A stretch of 64,000 nt of DNA, taken from positions 21,292,501 to 21,356,500 of the forward strand of contig WPIO01000001.1 of the NCBI GenBank assembly GCA_009760855.2, read 5' to 3'. Source of the DNA: Cristatella mucedo. Lineage: Eukaryota > Bryozoa > Phylactolaemata > Cristatellidae. The notes under the pieces were generated by a model that saw nothing but the letters and a program-made list of their open reading frames with translations, was not told the origin of the DNA and ran no database searches. Of this stretch, positions 1 to 12,600 are shown piece by piece. Made by a program: the position numbers and the translations under genes. Each line of letters begins with the position of its first letter. Position 1 is the first letter of the stretch.

Positions 1-220
1 TGCTTTCGCATTGGGTGCCAAGGCTGCTGCTGGGATGCGTCTGTAGCTGCAGCCAAAGCAGAAGCAAGAACACTGCAATGATCCGGGTCGTCAATTATCA
101 ATGGCGATCCGAAAGGTCAAAAAGCTTGGCTGCAGGTTGGAACGTTGCAAGCAGGTCGCAGAGGCATGCGGTGGTGGGCGAGGGTATAGTGAATACTGCC
201 ACAGCTATAGAACTACTCAC

Positions 221-331
221 CCGCCTTGCTTTGCTCTGGTATTTGAGAGCCTTTTTCGTGTCTTCTGTTGCATTCCGAACATAGTCTACTGACTGCTGGA
301 CATTGTATTCGATCCTATCTATCATTTCTCC
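221..331 (-). CDS. STX1A: syntaxin coding exon 9 (C-terminal half of SNARE motif)
   Basis: 37 codons: [18 protein letters not shown], then [19 protein letters not shown]. Acceptor CTTTTCAG, donor GTGAGT. The next exon should encode the membrane anchor and is not in the window. Confidence 0.96.
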
Positions 332-2934
332 CTGAAAAGTAAAACGTCCAAACAAGTTCCTCAAAAACAACTACAAGAAAAAGTGGTACCGCTAGTGCTC
401 CTCAAACTGCCGATCCTGTTACTGCAGTAATTTCTTATAAGCTGAGTTTTCCAAAAGGGGGGATCAAGATAATCAATATTGTTGGCAACCAGCGATTTTT
501 TCCACGAGTTTTTATTCTTTGCATAATATCCATTGGTGCTTTCTAACAAGCGTTTGCTTCCTTCCTGCACATTCTCTTAGGGCGAAAAATCCTTGGTCCT
601 AGAGGATTTTCTCCATGACCAACCAACCCTTGATGCCCAAATTTCTTACATTAATCAATTTATTTTGTCTTGTGGTGCACGTACATGGCCACATTCACAA
701 AACAAGTCACACATTCGATCACATATTTTCTTATACATGTATGCTCTCGACTTTCATTATTAAATCGAAAAACCACACAACCCTGACATTGATGCAGCCT
801 GCAAAAAATATCTGCCTTGCCCATTCTAATGAGTATCTGTCCAACCTGCCCTCAGTGTTGGAATGCTACAACAAGACACGAAGTTCTGAATGAGTTTGTT
901 CCTCTAAATAGGCACATCAAAAGTCTTTGTCTAGATGGCCAAAGGGTTATTTCAGAAATTAAACTAGCTAGGACTACCAAGTGCAAGGTTGAGAATGCAC
1001 ACAAAAAATCAGTCCTGTCTGCCCATCAACTGGCATAGATTATGTCAAACCAATCCATGACAGCTACGGCCAAGTCTAGCCTCTGAAAAACAGTGCAAAT
1101 CAATGTGCACAATCTAATTATGCTGACGTCAACTACAATCATCTACTTAACGGCTCTCTGGTAAGCACCTTACCTAGTGATCATTGGGCAATCTAGCCGA
1201 GGTTGTATCTAGCTCCTTTGTCAGTAAAAAAGATAGTTAAGATCAGAGAGCTCACCCTCTAGTTAACATACCCCAAAGGACTCGCCCATCACCCTCTAAC
1301 CCTTGCTTTACTCCAATGTCCTTCTTCAAGCCTGCCACTAATGACCTTATCTCTAAGTTTATTGCCCGGTCTAAGAAGACTACTAGCCCTCTGGATGCCA
1401 TATCTACCATACTGTTTCTGAGACGAACAGATTTGCTGCTACCCTGCATCACTAGCATAATAAACTGGCAAAGCAGTTCAACTAGGTATTAAGGAGCTAA
1501 GCCATGGCAGGCCTGGTAGGCAAGCATAAAAACTTTACTCTATATCCGTTGATCAACTGGAAGCTAACGACGCTCTTTCAGCAAGCAGACATATGGTAAA
1601 ACCTCTGGGATTTTTTAACCAACCTTGCAGCCACACTCATTGCCAGCAGCAGTGGCCTAGTGGCTTTTTTCGGTAGACCACCCAAAATAGACCTGCAATC
1701 TAGTTGAGCCAGAACTAAGGAGCTAGTTAAATTTTTTGCAAGCCACCGTGGTAGACAGTCCCTAATCTTAGATAAGAGTCGGACGTGATGGCTAGCTGTA
1801 GAGGCAGTCTTCCTTACAAAACTTGCATAGTTTAGGCAGTTGTCAAAGATGACATCTAAATTCCGAGCACAGTGTGACACTTGCACCACAGCATCACCTA
1901 TTAGAAGAGTAAAGTCTTCTAGGCCAGCCACACGCTTGGGTGTTCTATGAGTAGCAGTTCCATTGTATCATCGTTAAGTCTAAGGAAACTGGCCGACATC
2001 CAAGATCGCAGGTCTGTAAGTCAAGCATTTAGTTTACCAGTCGCTTCAGCCTATTCCAACGGTGTAAAAAACAAATACAGCTGAGTATCGTCAGCATAAA
2101 AGTGATAGCCGATTGTATGAGCCTGAATCCCTTTTCCCAGAGGTTCAGTATAAATGGAGAACAGCAAAGGACCAAGGATGATCTCTTGTGGGACTCCACA
2201 GGTGACTGGTCAGGTGGATGAAACCTATTTATTAAACCACACAAGACATGGATTGAACACGATCGGACACTATGATTTGAACAATGCCAGTGTTTGCCTG
2301 CCAAACCGATCGTTGTTCTCAATCGTTCAAGTAGAATATTGTGATCACTAGTGTCGAAGGCAGCTGAAAGATCCAACAGCGCTAGAGCAGTGACACTTCT
2401 GTCATCATTGCTGCATAGGATATTGATTCTTTTCATTATGTGCTACAAGCTGCTTACCAATAATATTTTCTAGAATATTTGAGAAAAAAGGAAGCAGGGA
2501 AACTGGGAGATAGTTTGCTAGGACCTCCGAATCCGATATAGGCTTTTCCGGTTTTTTCAGTATCGGCCTAACGATAGCCGATTTGAAGGACTTGGCCACA
2601 ACCCTGTTATCCAGAGAAGCGTTACAAATCTAAAGGCTGGGCTTTGTCTGCTGGTGAAGACCAAAGAGGCGATGGTATGGGTCTTCAGGACACGAACTCT
2701 TTCTTTTCACTGGACTTAATTAAGTTAGCCACATCTCTCGCATGCAGAATCTTCGATGTGAGGAGAAAGCAAGAAGAGATGGAATGCTGAAATGTAAAGG
2801 CGGAGAGAGGAGAGAGAGACGGAGAGATAGATTGAGAGCAACAAAGAGTGAGCAAAAGAAGGAAATGAGAGTGACAGGGAGGAACAGAGGTGAGAGAGAG
2901 ACAGACAGAGAGGGAGACAAAGATACAGACAGAC

Positions 2935-2972
<38 letters not shown>

Positions 2973-3641
2973 TTTGTGACATCCCGTCTTGACTTCTGTA
3001 ACTCACTGCTTGCTGACCTACCGGCATTTGCAATCAGGCGATTACAGCTGGTGCAAAACTCCGCAGCTAGGCTTGTCTGTCGTGAGCATCACAGTTGCCA
3101 CATCACACCACTTCTCGCCGACCTGCACTGGCTACCAGTCAAGCAACGGATTGACTTCAAGGTTTTGTCGCTCACTTTTAGGTCACTTCATTCTTTGGCT
3201 CCAGCCTACCTATCAGATCTACTCCCCCACCAGGCCAAGCATCGTACCACCTGCTTTTCGGAATCCAACAGTTTACCAATATCTCGTACAAATCTCAAAT
3301 CCTTTGGAGACCATGCATTTAGTTCGCATGCTCCCAAAGCCCTGAACTCCCTCCCGACTTGCGTCAGAACATTCCCTGACTTGATCACATTTAAAAAGAA
3401 CTTAAAAACACCTATTTAGTGGGCCCCTGTGTTTCGTCCCTCATGTGCTCATGCGTGCTGACACTGTGCATGCTGCCACTAACCACATTTGCATGCTGAC
3501 CCTGTGCATGTCACCCCTAACCAGTTTATTCATGTTGTTTATCAAGCATGATAATACTCACCATTCAATCGCGTTTCCCTTTGCAGCAAATGTAAAGCAC
3601 ATAGAAAGAGATTGAGTTCTTTGAGGGCGCTTTATCAATTG

Positions 3642-3678
<37 letters not shown>

Positions 3679-6600
3679 GAGTTAAAGAGTTGGAGAGGCA
3701 CATAGACCGAGGCTGAAAACAAAGCGACTGAGGCAGTGAGAGAGAATGTGCAGTTAAGTGTGCGCAGTGCAGCCACATGGAAGACAGGTGGCACTTGACG
3801 GTGATGGTGCCGAAGAAGGTTAAGGGTGGTGCACACTGGCCTCGACCAAAGCCAGCAGATCACAGACTTGCCTGGCTTTCGACCAACATGGCCATGTCCA
3901 TGAACATGTCGTGCAGCTCCCTGATGCTGCTTTCCAATCTCAAGATGTCGTTGTGGCGAGCTGCAATTTCAGCCAGTGACTGCTTGGCTGCCTGCGTCTC
4001 CATGATGATCTGCCAGCAGAGTAATGGCTTCAACTGTCAATGTGCCAAGCCACCAAGGGTAGCACGGCCCGGCTGCTACGCCGAAATTCAATAACGATCC
4101 TGAAGATCACATGCACCCACCACCCCTTCCAGATTATATTCAGACAGCACGCACTCACTCCTTGGGTGAACACTTGTGAGTCACCTGACTCGATCATATC
4201 TTCGAGCTCTTCATTTGTTGTCGTCCTACCGGCTGGAAAGGAAGGCAGAAATAAGCCACTCTGTGTAGCTAGCTATACCAAGCTGCAGGAAGCTAGACGT
4301 TGCTATTTTTTTCATGGCACACAAACAAGAGCAGCATCGGTATCAGCAGCAGGCCTGCTATCAATCGTTGCCATTACCACCGGCAAGCGAGGTAACGGAT
4401 TTGGGGATGTGCTACATAAAAGACTGCTCCCGACTCGGCAACATACTGATCTCCATCTGTCGCTTGATCCTCGCCTTGCAGCCGTCACGATACTCCAGCT
4501 GGGCTTTGTTATATAGGTTCATCACCTCGATGAATTTCCGCGATATTGTTGCATACTGTAAGTCACATTACGAGACTAGACAAGGCACACACGAGACATA
4601 ACGAGGCATACAATGAGACTAGCCAAAGATAACATCTTTCATTCATCGGCGATTCAAGCTTACAAGCAAGATGCAAGAAAAATTAAGCATTAATAGAGGG
4701 GCGACCAAGTCAGGAACAGCAGCAACTGTTCACTATTCACTAATTAACTAGCTAAACGAACTAATTAACTAACTTAAATAATTCACTAGTGTTTTTGCAT
4801 GTCATACAAGCTTGTAACGGAGATCAACTGCAGAAGCACAGAATAAAAGACAAATCAATAATGGCTTCTGCTGCTACAAACCAACAACAGCAGTTCTGTG
4901 TTATTTTTACAGCATCACTCTAGCCACGAACACGAAACAGCTATGGTTCATAGAATTTGAGCATACCTAGGATTGCCATTAATTGGCTGGCACGTAGAAG
5001 CATCTTTCTTCTTCTTTCATTTATAAATACGTCGTTGAACAAGCAGTAAAATGGTGTTACACAACTGAGGCTTGATGACATGGGCTTAGTTTGAATACAT
5101 GTGAACCTGTGTCCATATTGAAATGGCACAGAAAAACAAACAATTGTGTTATTAGACGAATTACTGTGTAATAAGGACCTATTGCTGCCACACATACACT
5201 TACTTCATCTGCATCTAACGAGGTAGCTACAGGAAAGCCCCAAGTAGAGACAAACTCGAATCGTATAGTTGCAAAACGTTACTATCCAGACCTAAATGCT
5301 TAAGCTAAGAAAATACCAGCCATGCTTAATCTGATTAGCGTTAAGATCCACATGCTCATGAGCCTGCCTGTACGTAATCATACCTGAGTTTTTCGTATCC
5401 GCACGTCGGCTGATGATTTGTCCTTTTGTTCTTCTTGTTCAATGTCTTGCTCAATAACTGCCGATGGAAGTAGGCAAGCAGCCAAGCTTACTCAGGAGCG
5501 TGGGCATCAGCACAAATGTTACGTAACAGGCAGGGATTTCAATAACACCAGGAACGCCAGGCGCTGACGAAAAAGGAATGCACGAGCCCCCTTGTAGTGG
5601 TGAATATCTATGGGTGGCGAGTCGCTTCTAGCAGGACAAAAGGCTCGGCTGCAGGCAGGGAATCTGCTGGTCTCTAGCACACCCATCTGCAAAACCCTAA
5701 GAATGACAGGTTGGCAGTGCACCACAAGCTTAGTAGTGCATCGAAGGTGGTGGGATCGTGGCAACAGATGGACAGCCAGCAGTTGAGCATACAGCCATCT
5801 TAGTGGATCTGTTAAAATGGCTCCTTCGCAAAGCCCAACTTTTGCACTAACTGTTGCCGATCTGACCCCTATCGGCCAACGACCAGCTCCCAGACAGCTC
5901 GGTGCAAACCGAATAACAAGCTTGAGGGGTGGGGTCAGCAAGCAGTGACAGCAGCAGCAGCAGCAGTTGCAGAAGCAGCCTCGGCTGCAGGCTACACCAA
6001 TGACAAGTGCACCGTAGCCCAAGAGAGACACCGCAATCATTTTGCTGCAATCGCCATCAGGTATTGAGCATACTTCTGAAAATGCGCAGACGAATTATAT
6101 GGCCATCGGGTCGGTTTGAAGTGATCGTGTGAGCACAGCCTGCGCTTACACGTGTTTGCCCCTAGCAAGCACACAACACAAAGAAGGGCTAACAGTCCAT
6201 GGCAATGGTATAAACCAAACTTTGCCAAATATAACTAAATAATAGTAAATTAAACAACCATTTGAGCATTACAATTCGCACTAGGTACAGACCACGCCTG
6301 TGGTATCCTTTTGTGATTTCTTTCAAAGGCTGGTCTCAGCACCACCAGCACCACCAACAGCCTATCCGAACCCTCATTGTCAGCTAACTATGCGCAAACT
6401 TACTTTTTAGCTATCCTCTGTAATGTGTAACAGCCACCTGCTCATACAAGCCAGTACTGATCGCTTCACTGGGTTGCGTGCACACACAGCATGAACGTGG
6501 GATGTGCTACTCAGCCTCATGTTAATGATAGTAAGGCACTGCATAATCACAGCTCGGTTCATTTGACCTACACTACGCCCCCCTTCAAAGCAGCAGCTGA

Positions 6601-9600
6601 AACCTAAAGGCATATCACACCGGCATAAACAACAGCACTCGTGGTCACATTCCAAAAGCGATAACTCGAAGCAAACGTGAGCATTAACAAACCTTTGAGC
6701 TTTGCTCTGACTTTATTTGCCGATTTCTTAATGCTGGTCATTAAATCTTCCATTTCCTTTTTTACTCCTGAAATGATCATACGGCAGAAATAATGCAGAG
6801 TTGGCAGTCGGACTGTGAGCACAATAAGGAAGCCCAAATTTGCACTCCCCTATGTTAGCTGCACACAACAGCCATAAACATGAAGAGAACTGAGCGACTC
6901 GTGTTATTTTCAAGGTCATGGTAGAGAGCAAAGATGGCCATGCTGGACGGCACCCACATGCTCACAAGGACACGTGCTATGACAACTACAGCTATGTGAA
7001 GCTCTTTGGGGGAGGAGGACGAAAAATCGACACACGAGAAAGAGGTGTGCCGGACGCGCGGCAAGAAGGAAGAGAAATAGACAAGCATCTACCTAAGATA
7101 AACCTGCAAAGAGCTGGAGAGGGTGCAGTTCTTAGGCAGTCTGAAGTTGCCTTCCATTTTCTCATGAATGGACTAACAGTATCGAGTCGGCACCTTGGCG
7201 TCTCTCAGAGGCAGCAGATCCAGAGTCAGCCCCCTGCCAATCTGTCTATTGCTTGTTTGCTGCATCGGCTTGAAGAATCAGCTAATGACAACTCAGCTGG
7301 TACCAGCCCATTGTAATTAGCATCCTGCCACGGCCACCAGACCGATTACATGCCCTGCTGCAGGAGAAGCAGCCAAAGGCAGCAATTACTCGGTGCACAA
7401 TCAGCTGCTTAATAGGATCACAGGCTGGCTAGCCAGTATATCATTTTGCCATTCTTCAGCTGGAGGATGACAAGATGGAGGCGGCAGCTGCAGCTCTAAA
7501 GTCAGTCACGAGTCTGGCTCGATGCCTGCTTAAGTTAGCAAGAGAGAAGCTAGTGTCCGCAGGCTGACAGCTTCTGCAAGCTTTCAGTCGGTGGCTACAG
7601 TCTGCTACAGCTCTGGCTATACTCGGCTGGGGCAGGTCTTGTCAACATATAGAGCCAGGCAAGTCGGAAAGCCTTGTGCATGTGGATCACGTGAACACTA
7701 CATTTAACTAGTGTGGTTACGTTTCAATTGAAATGGGTCTGCTACGAATGCTGAACCGACCCTAACGAGCCATGACGTCACATCAGACAAGACCAAACCC
7801 TGTGCCAGCGACGATCGACGGCACCAACTCACTCTGTGAGTGACCGATTTACGGTGCATCACATGCTGTACCCATAAATATACCAGCCTTTATAATCGGC
7901 AATCAAACTCGTCGTCAGTGAAAACTGAGGAAGTGAGCAGCTTAGTTGCACGTCAACAACGCTTGGCACACGGGTAACAAACTGACCAGGGCCAGAGCAG
8001 AGCTGTCTTCAGTGGTGACAGGCGATGAAAACTCAGAAGCCGTCCCACAGCCTATCATGAATCAGCTCCAAACAGTCAAGTCAGCCTACTTTCACCTACA
8101 TATCAAACAAAATTAATCTCACTTGAATGAGGACACCATTATCAAGCTGGTCCACGAATTTGTGACATTTCGTGTTGACCTGCATAACTTGCATATCTTC
8201 CTGCCTGTGCAACTTGCACTGACACTTACAGTTTGCAAAAAACTGCAGCTAGGCTTGTCTTTCATTGAAGTGGCAACTGTCACATTGCATTACACCACTG
8301 GTCACCAATCTTCACTGGCTCCCCATCAAGCAACACATCGACATCAAGATGCTGTCACACATCTAGATCCTTCCACTCTCTCGCTCCAGCCTACCCATCT
8401 AAATTAGTTCCTAACCGGGCCTCCCATCACCGGCTGCTCTGCTGACTCTGGTAGTTTGGTTGTGCCTCTAACAAATTTCCAATCTTTTGGAGACCCTGCC
8501 TTCAGTTAGCATCCCAAAGCTCACTGACAGAGCTCACTGCCGACTGACATGACATCTTCTGATTTGACGTCATTCAAAAAGAAGCTAAAAACCTACCTAT
8601 TCCTCACTGCCTCTGGCCTGTCTAAGTGCATTGTCCAGCGTTCGCCAGGGCTCGCTCTGGAATTGTTCACTGAAACTGTGCCTGACGGATCTCATCCAAT
8701 GACTTAATGGGACACCATCACCATAATACGACAGAGACAGCAGCACTCCTGAGCATTCGTGCACCATATAAAAGTCAGACTGGACATAATGCCGTCTGTA
8801 GGCACCGTGAACCTGCAGCAAACATACTGACCCACAAGGCTTGCCTCCTCCGTACCTAGCTGAACTGCTGCACCAGTCTCAGCATCCTCGTAATGTAATG
8901 TACTGCATCTCCGTCTGTAACTCCACAAAGTCATAAAGACTGTGTGGGTGTTACGCAGGAGAGTTTTGTATAGCGCACTCACAGCCTAAGCTGCTTTCGG
9001 TATGCATTCGGTAGCCAACAGACTTCATCTCATGCAAAAAGAAAAAGTGGGAAGCATAGCAGAGTCAGGAGAGCAGTTGAGGTAGTGAGTAGCATGGAAG
9101 TAGCAGCTCAGGACCGCTGAAAAGAATGTGCCATAGTCGGCAGTAAGAGAGTAGTTGTCGTTGCATAAGAATTGTGGAAGCGAGTTCCACAGTCTAGGAC
9201 CTGCAGAGCTAAAGCTTCTATCGCCAACGGTCTTTAAGCAGAGGAATGGTACAGCTAATTTATTGCCCACACAGGACCTGAGGGTGCGAAGAGGCTGAAA
9301 CTGATGCAGCAGTTCAGCTAGGTAAGAAGGAGCCAAACCGTGGTGGGCCTTGAGGGTCAGCATAAGAACTTTGCTCTGTATCCGTTGCTCAACCGGCATC
9401 CATCCTAGCTCTTTCAGCAAAGGAGACACGTGCTCAAACCGATGGGACTTGCAGACTAGCCTTACAGCCATGTTCATAGTCTGCTGCAGTGGTCTAATAG
9501 CTTTCTTTGGCAGCCCAGCCAAAAGGGAATTACAATAATCAAGCCGAGACAGAACTAAAGAGCTAGTTAATTTTTTTACAAGCCACTGTGGGAGACAGCT

Positions 9601-12600
9601 CCTATTCTTGGATATGGATCGGATGTGATGGCTAGCTGTAGAAGCAGACTTCTGAATGAAGCTTTTGAAATTGAGGCAGCTGTCGAAAACGACACGTAAG
9701 TTTCGAGCACGTGGTGATGGTCGCACAATAGCATCACCTATTAGAACAGCAAAGCCTTTTACTCCAGCCACACGCTTAGGGTGTCCAATGAGCAGCAGTT
9801 CGGTTTCATTATCATTTAATTTCAGGAAGTTTTCCGACATCCAGGATCGAATATCGGCAAGGCAAGCATTCAGTTTCTCAGTTGCCGCAGCAGATTCCGA
9901 CGGTTTGAATGACAAATACAACTGAGTATCGTCAGCATAGAAGTGATATCCTATTCCATCGGCCTTAATCACTTTTCCCAGAGGTTGTGTATAAATGGAG
10001 AACAGCAAGGGACCGAGTACAGACCCTTGAGGGACTCCACACGTGACCCGTCTCGTGTGTGAGACCTGACCCCCACACGACACGGATTGAACACGATCAG
10101 ACAAGTATGACTTAAACCATGCCAGTGCTTCGTCTGCCAGACCGATCGTTGTTCTCAATCGTTCAAGCAGAACTTCGTGATCAATGGTGACGAAGGCAGC
10201 AGACAGATCTAGCAGAGCTAGGGCAGTGACATTCCTATCGTCGTTGTCACGTAGAATGTCATTGTTAACATGGAGGAGAGCAGTTTCAGTGGAGTGCTGC
10301 CTCTTGAACCCGGATTGAAATGTTTCTGACATTTCCTTATTTTCAATATGTTCAACCAGCTGCTTAGCAACAATTTTTTCGTACCTTCAAGTCCTGTATG
10401 GACAATAAATTAGCTGATCCATTCCACCGCTTAAAGACAGTTGGCAACAGAAGCCTTTGTTCTGCATGTACTAGGCTGTGGAACTCGCTTCCAAGATTCT
10501 TACGCAACGACAGCTATTCTCCTGCTGCCGATTATGGCTCATCCTTTTCAGCAGTCCTGAGCTGCTACTTTCATGCTACTCACTACTTTAACTGCTCTCC
10601 TGACTCTGCTATGCTTCCCACTTTCTCTTTGTTGCGTGAGATAAAGTCTATTGGCTACCGAATGCTGCTTAGGCTTTGAGTGCATTGCAAATTTTTATAC
10701 ATACATACATACAGATGCATTGCATGCTTGGTGAGATCACATGACAACAAATCAACAAAAGCAGGCTTACAAAGTGCCAAAGCTTTAGCCATGAAGGGGC
10801 CAGCCCACCACTCCCAGGTAATGATGCTGGCCAAAGTCACAGATAGGAAGAGCAAGAACTTTACAGCATCGAGGAAACCTCAACCTCTCCCAATGAGCAT
10901 AGATATCCTCAAAGTGGAAAGAGGGCTTCGGCAGCACTAGCCTTTAGAAGCATGACCGGCCAAATCGGAACACTGCAACAATTTAAAATAAAAGAATACT
11001 GAGAGCATGGCTGAACAGCGTCAACTCACCCTCGTCAGACGAGGGAGCAGCTAATATGTCACTGTGCTTTTTCTTTACTTGCTCCACACTTTCGGCAATC
11101 GCCTCGATCATCTCTCGAATCTCGTCAACCTGGACAAAAGAATACGTTGCAGCGTTGATACCCTAGCTACAAGGCCAATTCGACTGGCGGCAAACGTGCA
11201 AGTCCAGCTTGCATTATTAGACTAGGTGCCAATGCACTGACATTGACCATTGACCAAAGCACCAGGTAAAGCATATGCAAAATTGGAGCCAACGATGGGC
11301 CCTGCACAGTAAGAAAAAACTAAATACACAACACGATTGGCCATGCAAATGAGGAAATAAACTTAACCATACAAACAACGCCAAACATACACTTGCAGCA
11401 TGTATGCCATGAAACAGACGGAGTTTCCAGCCACGCATAACAAACGAGATGCTCGGTAGCGGTGCCATGCACGGGCCATCAACCAACGGCATGCAGAAAG
11501 GTGAGTGCGAGGTAGGGGCAGGGCTTGGCACTCCCCCTCCCCTCCCCCCCCCGACTCGATTCGGAGGAGGCATGTGCTCCTACTACAGCCCATGCCTCCC
11601 CTCCCACTGGCAAGCTGAGCAGCCTCCTTAAGTACAGACAAAGCCAGGCAGCCAGCCAGCCATGACAAGCAGCTTCCAAGAATATGGCAAGGAAGAATTT
11701 TTCGGATTACTTGCTTTCGAGAATTTGGGAAAATCCCGACATCAATGCCGGCCTTCTTTTCCAGAGAAGAAAAGTATATGCTAGTATCTTACCCTTTTTT
11801 CAATTTATCGTTTTCTGAAAATGCCTGAAAAGCACGACTTGCCTAACTGCTTTCGAGGACACCGGCTACTTCTTATATACAGTTCTTGCAATAATCCATT
11901 CCGTGCATATTTAATAGAAATTGATCAGGTTGGGATTCTGGCACATCAAATTAAATTGAAATGCAACTCGAGACAAACTGGCTATAGGAAGGAGTGCCAT
12001 TTAACATGTCACCTCCACCTCTACAGAAGCCTTGCTTCAGTGACACTGGCAAGTTGCAAATCTCGTCCTCAAACCTTGCTGCTGTGCTGTAGTCTGTTAG
12101 GGGGAGAGGGGCTGCAGTGATGTAAAAATAAAAGTTTCTAGCTACATCCCCTATATTGCTGCAATTTCTTTTGAAGGTCAAGTGACCAAGGCCCGGTTCG
12201 GATGCTTCAATGGAAATCGTGGCAATGCTGCTGCTTCGGCGGCAGGGGGGGTGGCGGCCACCTGCGTGCCAGCAGGCAAGTGCTGCAGCCTGTCTGACGA
12301 CAGGCATCACGAGCAGAACGATGGGTAGAGTAGAGGTAGGTAGAGCTCACCCGGGGAGACACTGCACACCGACGTTGGACAGCCTGATGCATGCGATGCA
12401 AGCTACCGGATAGACAATTGCAGCCCTGCTCTTAGCCAATTACTGTTAACTCAGCCGACAATCAACCACTTGTCAGTGTCCGTGACAGGACCAGCTACCA
12501 ATATCCTGGACCAGTTGTGCAAGCAGAACTACGGAATCCAAACAGGGGCTCACGTGGAGTTCGGGTGACCAACTCAGCCGGAAATGAGAATATGGATAAT

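Noticed and set aside
1-98. Possible syntaxin membrane-anchor exon after a CATTGCAG acceptor
   Set aside because: In the required phase 0 the peptide is Cys-rich (CSCFCFGCSY) and not like a SNARE anchor; frame with hydrophobic residues has the wrong phase.
1475-1480. Twin-priming inversion within one LINE at about 1475
   Set aside because: Twin priming inverts the 5' part relative to a retained 3' end; here the 3' end is missing and the inverted piece lies on the 3' side, so two separate fragments are simpler.
2742-3419. 225-aa plus-strand open frame
   Set aside because: The first 75 residues are translation of GA-rich repeat; the rest is LINE B ORF2 C-terminus. Not a host gene.
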